From contig JAGWTH010000016.1 in NCBI GenBank assembly GCA_028868995.1, positions 1 through 64,000 on the forward strand: DNA of 64,000 nt. The letters run 5' to 3'. The DNA is from Burkholderiales bacterium. Its GTDB lineage: Bacteria; Pseudomonadota; Gammaproteobacteria; Burkholderiales; Burkholderiaceae_C. The notes under the pieces were generated by a model. That model worked only from the letters and a program-made list of their open reading frames with translations. It was not told the DNA's origin and did no database searches. This document shows, one piece after another, positions 24,225-39,190 of this stretch. The position numbers were made by a program, and so were the translations under genes. How positions within the stretch are numbered: position 1 is the stretch's first letter; each line of letters opens with the position of its first letter.

Positions 24225-25682
24225 ATGACCGAGTTCGAGCTGAAGTTCCAGGTGCCGCGCGAGCGCGCCGCCGCGGTGCAGGCCGCGCTGCAACGCGGTG
24301 CGGTCGAACACACCCGCCTGCGGGCGCGCTACTTCGACACGGAAGGCGAGGACCTGGCCCGCCATGGCCTGGCGCTGCGCCTGCGCCAGGAAGGCCGCGC
24401 GCACGTGCAGACCGCCAAGGGCCCGGGGGCGGGCCCGTTCGAACGCCTGGAGCACGACGTGCCCGTGCCTGCCTCGGCGACCGAGCCCGACCCGGCGCTG
24501 CATGCGGGCCAGCCGGTGGGCGAAGCCCTGCGCCGCGCCCTGGCCGAGGCCGGCGCGCCGCTGAAGCCCTGGTTCGAAACCGACGTGGTGCGCCGCGCCC
24601 GGGTGTGGAAGGCCGCCGGCGCGGCCGTGGAGATCGCCTTCGACCAGGGGCACATCCGGGCGGGTTCGGCCAGCATCCCGGTATGCGAGCTGGAGTTCGA
24701 GCTGAAGGAAGGCAGCCCGGCGGCGCTGTTCGAGCTGGCGCAGTCGTGGTGCGAAACCCATGGCCTGTGGCTGGACCCGCTGCCCAAGGCCGCCATCGGG
24801 CGGCGGCTGGCGCTGGGGATGGCCGAGCCCGCCGCGGTGCCGGCCGGCGAGGTCCCGCGGGCCGCGGATCCCCCGGCCCTGCTGGCGGCCATCCTCGACT
24901 CGGGCCTGCAGCAGGTGCTGGGCAACGCGCGCGAACTCGCGGCGGGCACGGGAGGCGACGAACACGTGCACCAGCTGCGGGTGGGCCTGCGCCGCCTGCG
25001 CACGGCGCTGCGCGAGCTGCCCCTGCTGGCCGACCTCGGCGCCGCCGCGGCGCAGCTGCAGCCGCCCCTGGAGGACCTGTTCGTCGTGCTGGGTGAGCAC
25101 CGCGACCGCTCGACGCTGCTGCCGCGGCTGCAGCAGGAACTGATCGCTGCCGGCGGGCCCGACCTCGCCTGGACGCCGGAGCTGCCGGACCTGGCGGCGG
25201 CCGTACGCTCGCCGCCCTTCCAGTCGGCGGTGCTGCAACTGGTCGCGCTGGTGCACGACCTGCGCTCGCGCGGCGACGGCAAGCTGGCGCCGGCGCGCCG
25301 GCAGCTGCAGGCGCGCCTGCGCAAGCTGCACCGCCGGACGCTACGGGAAGGTGCCCGATTCGACGCGCTGGCCCAGCCGCAGCGCCACACCGTGCGCAAG
25401 CGGCTCAAGCGGCTGCGCTACCTGAGCGAGCTGGTCCGCCCGCTGTTCCGGGCGGCCGACGTGGACCGCTACGTGGACTCCCTCAAGCGCCTGCAGGACG
25501 CCCTGGGCAGCTACCAGGACACGGTCGCGGGCCGCCAGCTGCTGACCGCACGGGCCGCACAGGATCCGCGCGCCTGGTTCGGCGCTGGCTGGCTGGCGGC
25601 GCGGGAGCAGGCGCTGGCGCGGGACTGCGCACGGGCGTGCCGCAAGGCAGCGCAGCATGCGCAGGCCTTCTGGAAGGGATGA
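24225..25682 (+). CDS. CYTH-CHAD domain protein (triphosphatase / polyphosphate-binding)
   Basis: 485 residues. The N-terminal CYTH domain (1-200) has the ExExK motif as EFELK (residues 3-7) and many basic/acidic tunnel residues (RARYFDTEGEDLARHGLALR, then CELEFELKEG). The C-terminal CHAD domain (about 225-485) is helical with conserved His and Arg/Lys (HVHQLRVGLRRLRTAL, RHTVRKRLKRLRYLSELV). CYTH enzymes hydrolyse triphosphates such as inorganic tripolyphosphate, and CHAD domains bind polyphosphate, so the position beside ppk1 and ppx fits. The ATG at 24225 is chosen by the ExExK position. Convergent with the next gene without a gap. Confidence 0.92.
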   Translation: MTEFELKFQVPRERAAAVQAALQRGAVEHTRLRARYFDTEGEDLARHGLALRLRQEGRAHVQTAKGPGAGPFERLEHDVPVPASATEPDPALHAGQPVGEALRRALAEAGAPLKPWFETDVVRRARVWKAAGAAVEIAFDQGHIRAGSASIPVCELEFELKEGSPAALFELAQSWCETHGLWLDPLPKAAIGRRLALGMAEPAAVPAGEVPRAADPPALLAAILDSGLQQVLGNARELAAGTGGDEHVHQLRVGLRRLRTALRELPLLADLGAAAAQLQPPLEDLFVVLGEHRDRSTLLPRLQQELIAAGGPDLAWTPELPDLAAAVRSPPFQSAVLQLVALVHDLRSRGDGKLAPARRQLQARLRKLHRRTLREGARFDALAQPQRHTVRKRLKRLRYLSELVRPLFRAADVDRYVDSLKRLQDALGSYQDTVAGRQLLTARAAQDPRAWFGAGWLAAREQALARDCARACRKAAQHAQAFWKG

Positions 25683-26192
25683 TCAGAAGCGAACGCCGGC
25701 GGAGAAGCGCAGCAGGTCGGGGGTGCCGGGCACCGCGCGCTGCTGCTGCTCGTAGGACAGGCGCAGCCAGGTGCTCTGCCAGTCGTAACGCACGGCCAAT
25801 CCCAGGCGCTCCCGGCCGCTCTGCCGGGTGAACTGCATGGAGACGGCGTCGCCCGCCGCGAAACGGTAGCCGCCGCCCAGACTCACCAGGCTGGCATCAA
25901 GGCTGCGCCCGAGGCCGGCACGGGCGAACCATGGCGCCCCTGCCTCCAGCGAGAGCCCGGTGCCGGACGACGAACCGGCCGCCGCCAGCCGCAGCGGGCC
26001 CCAGGTCGCCAGCGACAGGCCGGGCGGAATCTCGCTGTCGGCCAGATGCGACCCGGGCAGCAGCCAGGTGGGCGCGGTGAGGGCGTAGTCCGGGGCGATC
26101 AGCTGGGCGTCCGCAGGGGCCGCCAGCCCGCACGCGAGCACACCCGCCGCAAACGCGCGGACGGTGGCAGGCAGGGGGTTCGGACGGTGCAT
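25683..26192 (-). CDS. Small outer-membrane-like protein, unknown function
   Basis: 169 residues with a Sec signal peptide (cleavage expected after AAPADA, residue 29). The mature part alternates polar and hydrophobic residues as in beta-strands (GLSLATWGPLRLAAAGSSSG, YRFAAGDAVSMQFTR, TWLRLSYEQQQR) and ends in SAGVRF with a C-terminal Phe, the outer-membrane beta-barrel sorting signal. It is short for a barrel (about 140 mature residues, perhaps eight strands). I recognise no family. ATG 26192 has TACATT six nt upstream and no Shine-Dalgarno. Confidence 0.7.
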   Translation of the reverse strand: MHRPNPLPATVRAFAAGVLACGLAAPADAQLIAPDYALTAPTWLLPGSHLADSEIPPGLSLATWGPLRLAAAGSSSGTGLSLEAGAPWFARAGLGRSLDASLVSLGGGYRFAAGDAVSMQFTRQSGRERLGLAVRYDWQSTWLRLSYEQQQRAVPGTPDLLRFSAGVRF

Positions 26193-26198
26193 GGGAAC

Positions 26199-26204
26199 AA
26201 TGTA
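26199..26204 (-). promoter_or_regulatory. -10-like TACATT, 6 nt before an ATG (leaderless-type promoter)
   Basis: TACATT on the minus strand is followed by GTTCCC and the ATG of the small outer-membrane-like protein. There is no ribosome-binding site, so the transcript would start at or next to the A of the ATG. Confidence 0.5.
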
Positions 26205-26369
26205 GACCGTGGCCCCTTGCCATGCACAGTGACCGAATTCCTATGTGGTGGGCGCGCGACGAGCGGGCTGCAAGAGGGGCCGCGCGGATCCCGGGGCGTG
26301 GCGCCCAAGCCGCAGGCGACTGTCGACGCCATTACCACCAGGGTGCCGCCGCAGGAGGCCTTTCTCACA

Positions 26370-26400
26370 AGAAGCCGGCAGATCATCGGCAGAAGCCGGC
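26370..26400. repeat. Short direct repeat in the gap behind glmM
   Basis: AGAAGCCGGC occurs at 26370-26379 and 26391-26400, two helical turns apart. GCCGGC is self-complementary, so the two copies can also pair as a stem-loop. On the glmM strand a T6 run lies just before them (about 26408-26413). The 223-nt gap 26193-26415 shows nothing else I can support. Confidence 0.4.
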
Positions 26401-26415
26401 GGAAGACGGAAAAAA

Positions 26416-27750
26416 CTACCCTGCCCGCGCTGCCCCCGCCAGGCGCTCGGCGCCCTGGCGGGCAGCCTGTTCGTCACTGGCTTCCACCATCACGCGCAGC
26501 ACGGGCTCGGTGCCGCTGGCGCGGATCAGGATGCGGCCGGAGCCATCGAGCTCCCGCTCCAGCCGCTCGCATTCGGTCTGCAGCCTGGCGTTGCTCTTCC
26601 AGTCCTGGCCGTCGGCCAGGCGCACGTTGATCAGCGTTTGGGGGAACAGCTCCACGCCCTCCAGCAGCTGCGCCAGCGACTTGCCGCTGCGGGCGCAGAC
26701 CTGAAGCACCTGCAGCGCGCTGACCAGGCCATCGCCGGTGGTGTGCTTGTCCAGGCACAGCAGGTGGCCGGAGCCCTCGCCGCCCAGCATCCAGCCGCGC
26801 CGCTCCAGCTCCTCCAGCACGTAGCGGTCGCCGACCTTGGCGCGCACGAATTCCACCCCGCGCGCCTTCAGCGCCAGCTCCACGGCCAGGTTGGTCATGA
26901 GCGTGCCCACCGCACCGGCCACGCGCTGGCCCCGCGCCAGGCGGTCCGTGACCATCAGGTACAGCAGTTCGTCGCCGTTGTAGAGGCGGCCGGCCGCGTC
27001 CACCATCTGTAGCCGGTCGGCATCGCCGTCCAGCGCGACGCCGAAGTCGGCATGGTTCGCGCGCACGGCCCGCACCAGCGCATCCGGGTGCGTGGCGCCG
27101 ACCTGGTCGTTGATGTTGAGCCCGTCGGGCGCGCAGCCGATGGCCACCACGTCCGCCCCGAGTTCGTGGAACACCTTGGGGGCGATGTGGTAGGCCGCGC
27201 CGTGGGCGGCATCCACCGCGACGCGCATGCCCTTGAGCGTGAGGTCCTGCGAAAAGGTGCTCTTGCAGAACTCGATGTAGCGCCCCGCCGCGTCGTCCAG
27301 GCGGCGCGTCTTGCCCAGCGTGGCCGAGTCCGCCCATTGGGGCGGCTCCTGCAGCGCGGCCTCGACCTGCGCCTCCCATTCGTCGGGCAGCTTGGTGCCC
27401 TGGGCGCTGAAGAACTTGATGCCGTTGTCGGCAAAGGGGTTGTGGCTGGCGCTGATCACCACGCCCAGGCTGGCGCGCTGGGCACGGGTGAGGTAGGCGA
27501 CGCCCGGCGTGGGCAGCGGGCCCAGCAGCACGACGTCCACGCCGGCGGAGTTGAAGCCCGATTCCAGCGCGCTTTCCAGCATGTAGCCGGAGATGCGCGT
27601 GTCCTTGCCGATCAGCACCGTAGGGCGTTCCTCGCCGCGCTTGAGGACGCGGCCGACCGCGTGCGCCAGGCGCAGCACGAAGTCGGGGGTGATGGGCGGC
27701 TGGCCCACCGTGCCGCGGATGCCGTCGGTGCCGAAATAGGTTCTGCTCAT
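26416..27750 (-). CDS. glmM: Phosphoglucosamine mutase
   Basis: A 444-residue enzyme that converts glucosamine-6-phosphate to glucosamine-1-phosphate for UDP-GlcNAc, peptidoglycan and lipid A. It starts [13 protein letters not shown]. The catalytic phosphoserine is Ser102 in [15 protein letters not shown]; the Mg-binding loop reads DGDADR, the sugar loop GEGSGH, and the phosphate-binding loop [12 protein letters not shown]. Normal length. ATG 27750 overlaps folP by 4 nt, the conserved folP-glmM arrangement. Confidence 0.98.
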   Translation of the reverse strand: MSRTYFGTDGIRGTVGQPPITPDFVLRLAHAVGRVLKRGEERPTVLIGKDTRISGYMLESALESGFNSAGVDVVLLGPLPTPGVAYLTRAQRASLGVVISASHNPFADNGIKFFSAQGTKLPDEWEAQVEAALQEPPQWADSATLGKTRRLDDAAGRYIEFCKSTFSQDLTLKGMRVAVDAAHGAAYHIAPKVFHELGADVVAIGCAPDGLNINDQVGATHPDALVRAVRANHADFGVALDGDADRLQMVDAAGRLYNGDELLYLMVTDRLARGQRVAGAVGTLMTNLAVELALKARGVEFVRAKVGDRYVLEELERRGWMLGGEGSGHLLCLDKHTTGDGLVSALQVLQVCARSGKSLAQLLEGVELFPQTLINVRLADGQDWKSNARLQTECERLERELDGSGRILIRASGTEPVLRVMVEASDEQAARQGAERLAGAARAG

Positions 27751-28607
27751 GTCGTCGTCGTTCCTGCCTGGCCTCCCAGGGCCGCCTGGGTGGCGCTCCA
27801 GACCTTGAGCGCCGCCACCGTTTCCCGGACGTCGTGCACGCGCACGATCGCCGCCCCCTTGTCCACCGCCAGCAGCGCCGCGGCCACGCTGGCCGCCACG
27901 CGCTCGTGCACCGGCTCCCCGGTCACCGCGCCCAGCGAGGACTTGCGCGACCAGCCCGCCAGCAGCGGGTAGCCGTCGCGCAGCAGCTCGCGCTGGCGCG
28001 CCAGCAGCGCGAAATTCTGCTCCACCGTCTTGCCGAAGCCGATGCCCGGGTCCCAGGCGATGCGCGTCGCCGACACGCCGCGCCGGCGCAGCGCCTCGCT
28101 GCGCTCGTGGAGGAAGTCGCGCACCTGGGGCACCGCGTCGCCCGCCATCGGCGAGCGCTGCATGGTCATGGGCTCGCCGTGCATGTGCATCAGGCACACG
28201 CCGCAGGACGGATGCGCCGCCACCGCGTCCAGCGCACCGGGACGGCGCAGTGCCCAGACGTCGTTGATGATGTCGGCGCCCAGGTCCAGCGCCTCGCGCA
28301 TCACCTCCGGCTTGTAGGTGTCGACCGAGACCGGCACGCCGAACTTCACCGCCTCCCGCAACACGGGCAGCACCCGTGCCTTCTCCTCCTCCAGCGGCAC
28401 CGGCGGGATGCCCGGCCGGGTGGATTCACCGCCGATGTCCAGGATGTCCGCGCCTTCGCGGACCAGTTGCTCGCAGTGCTCGAGCGCCGTGCGGGTGCTG
28501 GCGAACCAGCGCCCGCCGTCGGAGAAGGAATCGGGCGTGACGTTGACGATGCCCATGACCCGGGGCCGGTCCAGGCCGATCGCGAAACGGGAGGTCTGCC
28601 ACTGCAT
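27747..28607 (-). CDS. folP: Dihydropteroate synthase
   Basis: A 286-residue TIM-barrel enzyme of folate synthesis that joins p-aminobenzoate to dihydropterin pyrophosphate; it is the sulfonamide target. Signatures: [15 protein letters not shown] (about 18-32), the pterin-binding [10 protein letters not shown], and the C-terminal [11 protein letters not shown] 28607 has seven G/C bases and then CACAAT upstream, with no Shine-Dalgarno, so a leaderless start is likely. It begins a new transcript behind the ftsH terminator. Confidence 0.97.
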   Translation of the reverse strand: MQWQTSRFAIGLDRPRVMGIVNVTPDSFSDGGRWFASTRTALEHCEQLVREGADILDIGGESTRPGIPPVPLEEEKARVLPVLREAVKFGVPVSVDTYKPEVMREALDLGADIINDVWALRRPGALDAVAAHPSCGVCLMHMHGEPMTMQRSPMAGDAVPQVRDFLHERSEALRRRGVSATRIAWDPGIGFGKTVEQNFALLARQRELLRDGYPLLAGWSRKSSLGAVTGEPVHERVAASVAAALLAVDKGAAIVRVHDVRETVAALKVWSATQAALGGQAGTTTT

Positions 28608-28614
28608 GGGGGGG

Positions 28615-28620
28615 ATTGTG
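28615..28620 (-). promoter_or_regulatory. -10-like CACAAT, 7 nt before folP (leaderless-type promoter)
   Basis: On the minus strand CACAAT is followed by seven C and then ATG. It lies between the ftsH terminator and folP, where a promoter is needed. Confidence 0.5.
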
Positions 28621-28636
28621 CGCCAGCGCGCCCAGC

Positions 28637-28663
28637 AAAAAGGGGCCGGAATGGCCCCTTTTT
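28637..28663 (-). terminator. Rho-independent terminator after ftsH
   Basis: An 11-bp perfect stem (28637-28647 with 28653-28663, 5-nt loop) with A/T runs at both ends, so it would work on either strand. It stops ftsH transcripts 18 nt behind the stop codon. Confidence 0.9.
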
Positions 28664-28680
28664 GTCACGGGAGGAAGGGA

Positions 28681-30591
<1,911 letters not shown>

Positions 30592-30728
30592 AAGAATCTC
30601 CGGGAGCCGATAGGCCCGTTCTCGAGCCAGTTGATGCCCATTCTAGGGGTTTCAAGCAGGCAGGCCATCAATTTTCCCTAGCTCCCCCATAGGACGCAGG
30701 GCGCTGTCCGCCCGGTCCGGGCGCCCCT

Positions 30729-31391
30729 TCATCGGCCGGGCTTCAGGCCGATGCCGACCAGGAAGGTCTCGGACGACTTGTCCCGGGACGCCTTGGGCTT
30801 GAGCGGCTTCACGATGCGGAATCGCTCCTTGAACAGCTGCACCAGCTGGCTGTAGCCGCTGCCGTGGAACACCTTGCACACCAGGGCGCCCTCGGGCTTC
30901 AGGTGGGCCTCGGCGAATTCCACCGCCAGCTCCACCAGGTGGGCGATGCGGGCGGCGTCCGAGGACGGGATGCCCGACAGGTTGGGCGCCATGTCCGACA
31001 CCACCACGTCCGCCTTGCGCCCGGCCAGCGCCTGCGCCAGCTGCTCGGCCGCCTCCGGCTCCCGGAAGTCGCCCTGCAGGAAGGTGACCCCCTCGATCGG
31101 CTCCATGGGCAGGATGTCGAGGGCCAGGATCTGCCCGGCCAGCACCCCGGAGGCGGCCCCTTCGGGCGCCAGCTTGCGCCGCACGTACTGGCTCCAGGCG
31201 CCCGGGGTGGAGCCCAGGTCCACGACCAAGTAGCCGGGCTTGATCAGCCCGAGCGCCTCGTCGATCTCCTTCAGCTTGTAGGCTGCCCGCGCCCGATAGC
31301 CCTCCTTCTGGGCCAGCCGGACGTACGGGTCGTTGACGTGGTCGTTGAGCCACGCCTTGTTGACCTTCTTGCTCTTGGTGCGAACTTTCAT
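30729..31391 (-). CDS. rlmE: 23S rRNA (uridine-2'-O-)-methyltransferase RlmE
   Basis: A 220-residue FtsJ-family enzyme that methylates U2552 of 23S rRNA with SAM. It opens [20 protein letters not shown], with SAM-site motif [11 protein letters not shown] (about 60-70), and catalytic Lys-Asp-Lys-Glu residues in [22 protein letters not shown] and VCKVFHGSG. Slightly longer than the E. coli protein because of an insertion near residue 78. ATG 31391 faces yhbY across a 20-bp gap and has only a weak ribosome site. Upstream of ftsH. Confidence 0.96.
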   Translation of the reverse strand: MKVRTKSKKVNKAWLNDHVNDPYVRLAQKEGYRARAAYKLKEIDEALGLIKPGYLVVDLGSTPGAWSQYVRRKLAPEGAASGVLAGQILALDILPMEPIEGVTFLQGDFREPEAAEQLAQALAGRKADVVVSDMAPNLSGIPSSDAARIAHLVELAVEFAEAHLKPEGALVCKVFHGSGYSQLVQLFKERFRIVKPLKPKASRDKSSETFLVGIGLKPGR

Positions 31392-31399
31392 CTGGGCTC

Positions 31400-31406
31400 G
31401 ATAATA
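31400..31406. promoter_or_regulatory. Overlapping divergent -10 elements between rlmE and yhbY
   Basis: In the 20-bp gap, GATAAT (31400-31405, plus strand) lies six nt before the yhbY ATG, and TATTAT (31401-31406, minus strand) lies nine nt before the rlmE ATG. The two hexamers share the same bases, so the same AT-rich patch may start both transcripts, leaderless or nearly so. Confidence 0.55.
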
Positions 31407-31411
31407 CGGAT

Positions 31412-31885
31412 ATGCCTGCAATTCAACTGAGCGTGGCCGAGCGCAAGGCGCATCGGGCCGAAGCCCACCACCTGGACCCGGTGGTGATGATCGGCAGCGA
31501 CGGCCTGACGCCCGCCGTCCGCAAGGAAACCGACGCCGCCCTCAACGCCCACGGCCTGATCAAGGTTCGCGTCCTGGGCGACGACCGCGAGCAGCGGGAA
31601 GCCATCTTCCAGGATCTGTGCGACGCCCTGGGTGCCGCCCCCATCCAGCACATCGGCAAGCTGCTGGTGCTCTGGCGCCCCTTGCCGAAGAAGGTGAAGG
31701 CGGAGGACGAGGATCGCAAGCCCGGCCCGCGCGAATTCAAGGTCGTCAAGAACTCCAGCCGGGGCGGCCAGCGCCCCGAGGTCCGGCGGGTGCGGGTCCT
31801 GGGCAACCAGCGGCTCACCCCGGGCGGGATGGTCAAGAAGTCCAAGCCGAAGCAGAAATCGGTCAAGAAGACCCGGGCGGATTAG
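31412..31885 (+). CDS. yhbY: YhbY-type CRM-domain RNA-binding protein
   Basis: 157 residues. The CRM domain (1-95) carries the RNA-binding loop GSDGLTPAV (near 28) and the preceding [11 protein letters not shown] strand. YhbY proteins associate with pre-50S ribosomal particles. The C-terminus beyond residue 95 is a Lys/Arg/Pro-rich extension ([27 protein letters not shown]), longer than the roughly 97-residue E. coli protein. There is no Shine-Dalgarno before ATG 31412. Confidence 0.92.
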   Translation: MPAIQLSVAERKAHRAEAHHLDPVVMIGSDGLTPAVRKETDAALNAHGLIKVRVLGDDREQREAIFQDLCDALGAAPIQHIGKLLVLWRPLPKKVKAEDEDRKPGPREFKVVKNSSRGGQRPEVRRVRVLGNQRLTPGGMVKKSKPKQKSVKKTRAD

Positions 31886-31906
31886 CCTTTCCCCGTCCTT
31901 CGGGAA

Positions 31907-32353
31907 TCAATTTGGATCCCCGCCTTCGCGGGGATGGCGTCCTTCGGACGTCACCTTCCACAGCACCAGCAGCGCGCACAGCCACTGCACCGCGTAGGTG
32001 GCCGTGCCCGCGGAATGCCAGAACGCCAGGTCCTGGCGCGCCAGGATGCGCGGCGCGATGGCGAATTCCTGCAGCAGCGCCGCGAGCATCCCCAGCAGCA
32101 CGTAGGCGACCGCGCCGCGGGCCCAGCCCATGGCCGCTGTCCCGTCCTCGCCGCGGGCGCCAGCCAGCAGCACCACGCCGCAGGCCAGTCCCAGCCAGGA
32201 CTGGGCGCTGAACAGGTGGCCAGCCAGGTTGCCGGCGATCATCGGCGAGGCCGCGTTGGCGAACAGCAGCGGCACGGCCATGAAGCCGATCGCGCTCAGG
32301 CTGCCCCACCACAGGGCCGCCGCCAGCACCGCGAGCCGAAAACGCCAGGTCAT
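31907..32353 (-). CDS. DUF4149 family membrane protein
   Basis: A 148-residue inner-membrane protein with four hydrophobic segments (about 8-28, 47-65, 78-98 and 115-133), fitting the DUF4149 family often found beside greA/yhbY in Betaproteobacteria. Its function is unknown. The last 12 residues (EGRHPREGGDPN) are encoded by a palindromic repeat that has replaced the native end; the HPREGGDP type of tail is a known signature of such repeats, so the original stop may have been lost. Convergent with yhbY. Confidence 0.75.
   Translation of the reverse strand: MTWRFRLAVLAAALWWGSLSAIGFMAVPLLFANAASPMIAGNLAGHLFSAQSWLGLACGVVLLAGARGEDGTAAMGWARGAVAYVLLGMLAALLQEFAIAPRILARQDLAFWHSAGTATYAVQWLCALLVLWKVTSEGRHPREGGDPN
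31913..31935. repeat. REP-like palindrome, copy 1
   Basis: An 8-bp stem (31916-31923 with 31928-31935) around a CTTC loop. The 20 bases 31913-31932 recur exactly at 62511-62530. It lies between convergent genes and may also act as a terminator. Confidence 0.75.
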
Positions 32354-32366
32354 GTCGCGCCGGCTG

Positions 32367-32843
32367 TCAGAGGTAGTGGACCGCGACGATCTCGTAGCGC
32401 TTGGTGCCGCCGGGGGCCTGCACCTCGGCGGTGTCGCCCTCCTCCTTGCCGATCAGGGCGCGGGCGATCGGGCTGGACACGTTGATCAGCCCCTGCTTCA
32501 GGTCGGCCTCGTCCTCGCCGACGATCTGGTACTTCACGGTCTCGCCGGAGTCTTCCTCCTCCAGTTCGACGGTGGCGCCGAACACGACGCGGCCGCCGGC
32601 ATCCAGGGCGGACGGGTCGATGACCTGCGCCGCCGCCAGCTTGCCTTCCAGCTCGCGGATGCGGCCTTCGATGAAGCCCTGGCGGTCCTTGGCGGCGTCG
32701 TATTCGGCGTTCTCGGACAGGTCGCCCTGCGCCCGCGCCTCGGCAATGGCGTTGATGACGGCCGGACGGTCGACCGTCTTCAGGCGGTGCAGTTCGGACT
32801 TGAGCTTCTCGGCGCCGCGGATGGTGATGGGGATGGTGGCCAT
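32367..32843 (-). CDS. greA: Transcription elongation factor GreA
   Basis: A 158-residue factor that rescues backtracked RNA polymerase by stimulating transcript cleavage. The N-terminal coiled coil (1-75) contains the tip acidic pair in [18 protein letters not shown], and the C-terminal FKBP-like domain follows ([27 protein letters not shown]). Full length. ATG 32843 is preceded by GGAG. A terminator separates it from the Kdo hydroxylase gene upstream, so it probably has its own promoter. Confidence 0.98.
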   Translation of the reverse strand: MATIPITIRGAEKLKSELHRLKTVDRPAVINAIAEARAQGDLSENAEYDAAKDRQGFIEGRIRELEGKLAAAQVIDPSALDAGGRVVFGATVELEEEDSGETVKYQIVGEDEADLKQGLINVSSPIARALIGKEEGDTAEVQAPGGTKRYEIVAVHYL

Positions 32844-32853
32844 CGGTTGTCTC

Positions 32854-32888
32854 CAAAAGCAAACCGCCGGGCGTTGCCGCTCGGCGGT
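32854..32888 (-). terminator. Rho-independent terminator after the Kdo hydroxylase gene
   Basis: An 11-bp stem with one G-U pair (32863-32873 with 32878-32888, 4-nt loop). On the minus strand it is followed by TTTGCTTTT. It ends the carA-carB-Kdo hydroxylase transcript. Confidence 0.82.
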
Positions 32889-32900
32889 GGTTGGACCCGA

Positions 32901-33788
32901 TTATGCCTTGGATGGTGGCAAAGGGGCGCCGGCCAGCGGGCGACCCGCCAGCCGGGTCAGGATCGCCAGCGGACTGGCCTGCGGATCGTACTGGTGCGCC
33001 ACCGGGAGGTGCAGCGTCTGCTCCAGCATGTACTGTCCCGCCATGGCCGCGTGGACCGTCTGGTCGGAGAAGCACACCCAGGTGCTGCCCGGCGGGAAGG
33101 GAAAGCCCAGCTGCGGCCCGTCGCGCTGGTAGTCCTCGTCGGCCTTCATCAGGTCGTGCAGCTGCAGCATCATGTGGTCGTATTCGCTGCGCAGGCTCTT
33201 GGTCAGGCGCAGCAACTGCGCCTGCCGGGGCGAATAGGGACGGGCCCGGGGCAGGAAGCGCCGGGCGACGTCCTCGAACGGCTCGCCGATGCGCCACTCC
33301 CGCGGCTGCCCGTGCGGGTTGATGTTGGTGAAGACGCGCAGGATCCGCTCGCCGTAGTTGGGGCGGGTGGGAAACGCGTCGACGTGCATGCGGCGGTCGT
33401 CCGCCCGCACCGACTGCCTGCGGGTCGACACCTGGGCCGGCCGCAGGCTGGTGGGCGCCGGCCGCAGGTGGGCGTCGTAGGCCGGCACCAGCCCCTTCAG
33501 CAGCGCCCGCGCCTGGCGGGCGAAGCGCTCCATCATGCCCGCCACCCGGGCCTGCGTCGCCTCGTCGCCGGCCACCCCCTTCAGCCGCCCCTGGGCATCG
33601 AGGCTGATGTTGCGCACGCCCTCGGCCAGCAGCGCCGGCGTCAGCAGCGGAGCCTCCTGCGGCTCCAGCCGGAACGCGAGGCCGGGAAAGTACAGGACCT
33701 TCCCGGCCTCGAGAGCCTGCGCCCAGGAAGCCTCGCCCGCCGCGGCGAACCAGTCCGCCAGGTGGAGGACGAGCAGCGGCGACTCCAT
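32901..33788 (-). CDS. Kdo hydroxylase family protein (Fe(II)/2-oxoglutarate dioxygenase)
   Basis: A 295-residue protein of the Burkholderia-type Kdo 3-hydroxylase family, which converts lipid A-linked Kdo to Ko. The iron-binding His-x-Asp is in RRMHVDAFPTRP (about 130-141) with the distal His in SDQTVHAAMAGQ and the 2-oxoglutarate Arg nearby. There is no signal peptide, as the reaction occurs on the inner membrane's cytoplasmic face. ATG 33788 starts 3 nt behind carB, so it rides on the carAB message. Assigned from motif layout and from its place between carB and greA, recalled from Burkholderiales. Confidence 0.8.
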   Translation of the reverse strand: MESPLLVLHLADWFAAAGEASWAQALEAGKVLYFPGLAFRLEPQEAPLLTPALLAEGVRNISLDAQGRLKGVAGDEATQARVAGMMERFARQARALLKGLVPAYDAHLRPAPTSLRPAQVSTRRQSVRADDRRMHVDAFPTRPNYGERILRVFTNINPHGQPREWRIGEPFEDVARRFLPRARPYSPRQAQLLRLTKSLRSEYDHMMLQLHDLMKADEDYQRDGPQLGFPFPPGSTWVCFSDQTVHAAMAGQYMLEQTLHLPVAHQYDPQASPLAILTRLAGRPLAGAPLPPSKA

Positions 33789-33790
33789 CG

Positions 33791-37063
<3,273 letters not shown>

Positions 37064-37067
37064 GTCG

Positions 37068-38237
<1,170 letters not shown>

Positions 38238-38362
38238 TGGGTTCTCCGGATGATGACGGGTACGCCCAGAACGCGACCGAAAGCTTGGCTCTCGATGTTG
38301 CTTTTGTCGGGGGAGTGGCTGGCTGCGCTAGGCGTACGCTGGGGTTTGCGGGAAAGCCTCTC

Positions 38363-38368
38363 ATTATA
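38363..38368 (-). promoter_or_regulatory. carAB promoter, perfect -10 TATAAT
   Basis: TATAAT on the minus strand, 126 nt upstream of the carA start, in otherwise GC-rich DNA. No good -35 is visible. The leader (38238-38356) could carry pyrimidine or arginine control, but I see no recognised element in it. Confidence 0.6.
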
Positions 38369-38419
38369 GCCCGAGGAGGCCTTTCCCTGAGCGAGCGCGG
38401 GGCTCGCGCCTCCCCGGAT

Positions 38420-39190
38420 TCAGGCCTGCGCCGCCGCGCTCGCGTGCAGGCAGATCGCCGCGGCCGCGCCCACGTTGAGCGACTCCTCGCCGCCGGGCTG
38501 GACGATGCGCACGAAGGCCGCGGCCCGCTGCGCCAGCGCGGCGCTCACCCCCTGCCCTTCGTGGCCCAGCACCCAGGCGCAGGGCCAGGGCAGCCGGGCG
38601 CGGTGCAGGTACTCGCCCTGGTGCGAGCTGGTGGCCAGCAGCGGCACCGCCAGCGCATCCAGCGCCGCCGGCTCCAGGCCTTCCAGCAGGGCCAGGCCGA
38701 AGTGCGCGCCCATGCCGGCGCGCAGCACCTTGGGGCTCCACAGGGCTGCCGTGCCCTTCATCGCCAGCACCTGGCGGAAGCCGAAGGCGCCGGCGCTGCG
38801 CAGGATGGTGCCGACGTTGCCCGCGTCCTGCAGGCCGTCGAGGATCACGGTCGGCGCACCGGGCTGCAGCGCCGGCGCCGCCGGCAGCGGCAGCACGAAG
38901 CCCATGCGGCCCGGCGACTCCAGGCCGCTCAGGCCGGTGAACAGTCCGTCCTCCACGGTGACCACGCGGGCGTCGCCCAGGTCCCACTCGTGACCGCTGG
39001 CATCCCAGCACGAGGCCTGGAACACGGCATGGGTGGGCCGCAGCCCGCGCTGCAGAGCGGCGCGGCACAGGTGGTCACCCTCCAGCCAGATGCGTCCCTG
39101 CTTGCGGTAGGCGGTGCTGTCCTGCGCCAGCCGCCGCAGGTCCTTCAGCAGCGGGTTGTCGCGGGAATGGATGGGCTGAACCGCGCTCAT
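38420..39190 (-). CDS. TrmH/SpoU-family RNA 2'-O-methyltransferase
   Basis: A 256-residue SPOUT methyltransferase. The N-terminal substrate-binding part opens [20 protein letters not shown] and contains [12 protein letters not shown]. The catalytic SPOUT domain has [21 protein letters not shown] (motif 1, about 120-140), [10 protein letters not shown] (motif 2) and [17 protein letters not shown] (motif 3), the knot that binds SAM. It modifies rRNA or tRNA; the exact nucleotide is unknown. ATG 39190 overlaps rnhB by 4 nt. Last gene of the long lpx operon. Confidence 0.92.
   Translation of the reverse strand: MSAVQPIHSRDNPLLKDLRRLAQDSTAYRKQGRIWLEGDHLCRAALQRGLRPTHAVFQASCWDASGHEWDLGDARVVTVEDGLFTGLSGLESPGRMGFVLPLPAAPALQPGAPTVILDGLQDAGNVGTILRSAGAFGFRQVLAMKGTAALWSPKVLRAGMGAHFGLALLEGLEPAALDALAVPLLATSSHQGEYLHRARLPWPCAWVLGHEGQGVSAALAQRAAAFVRIVQPGGEESLNVGAAAAICLHASAAAQA

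Noticed and set aside
26193-26415. A coding gene in the gap behind glmM
   Set aside because: Short frames exist on both strands but have no start signals, no plausible domains and atypical composition.
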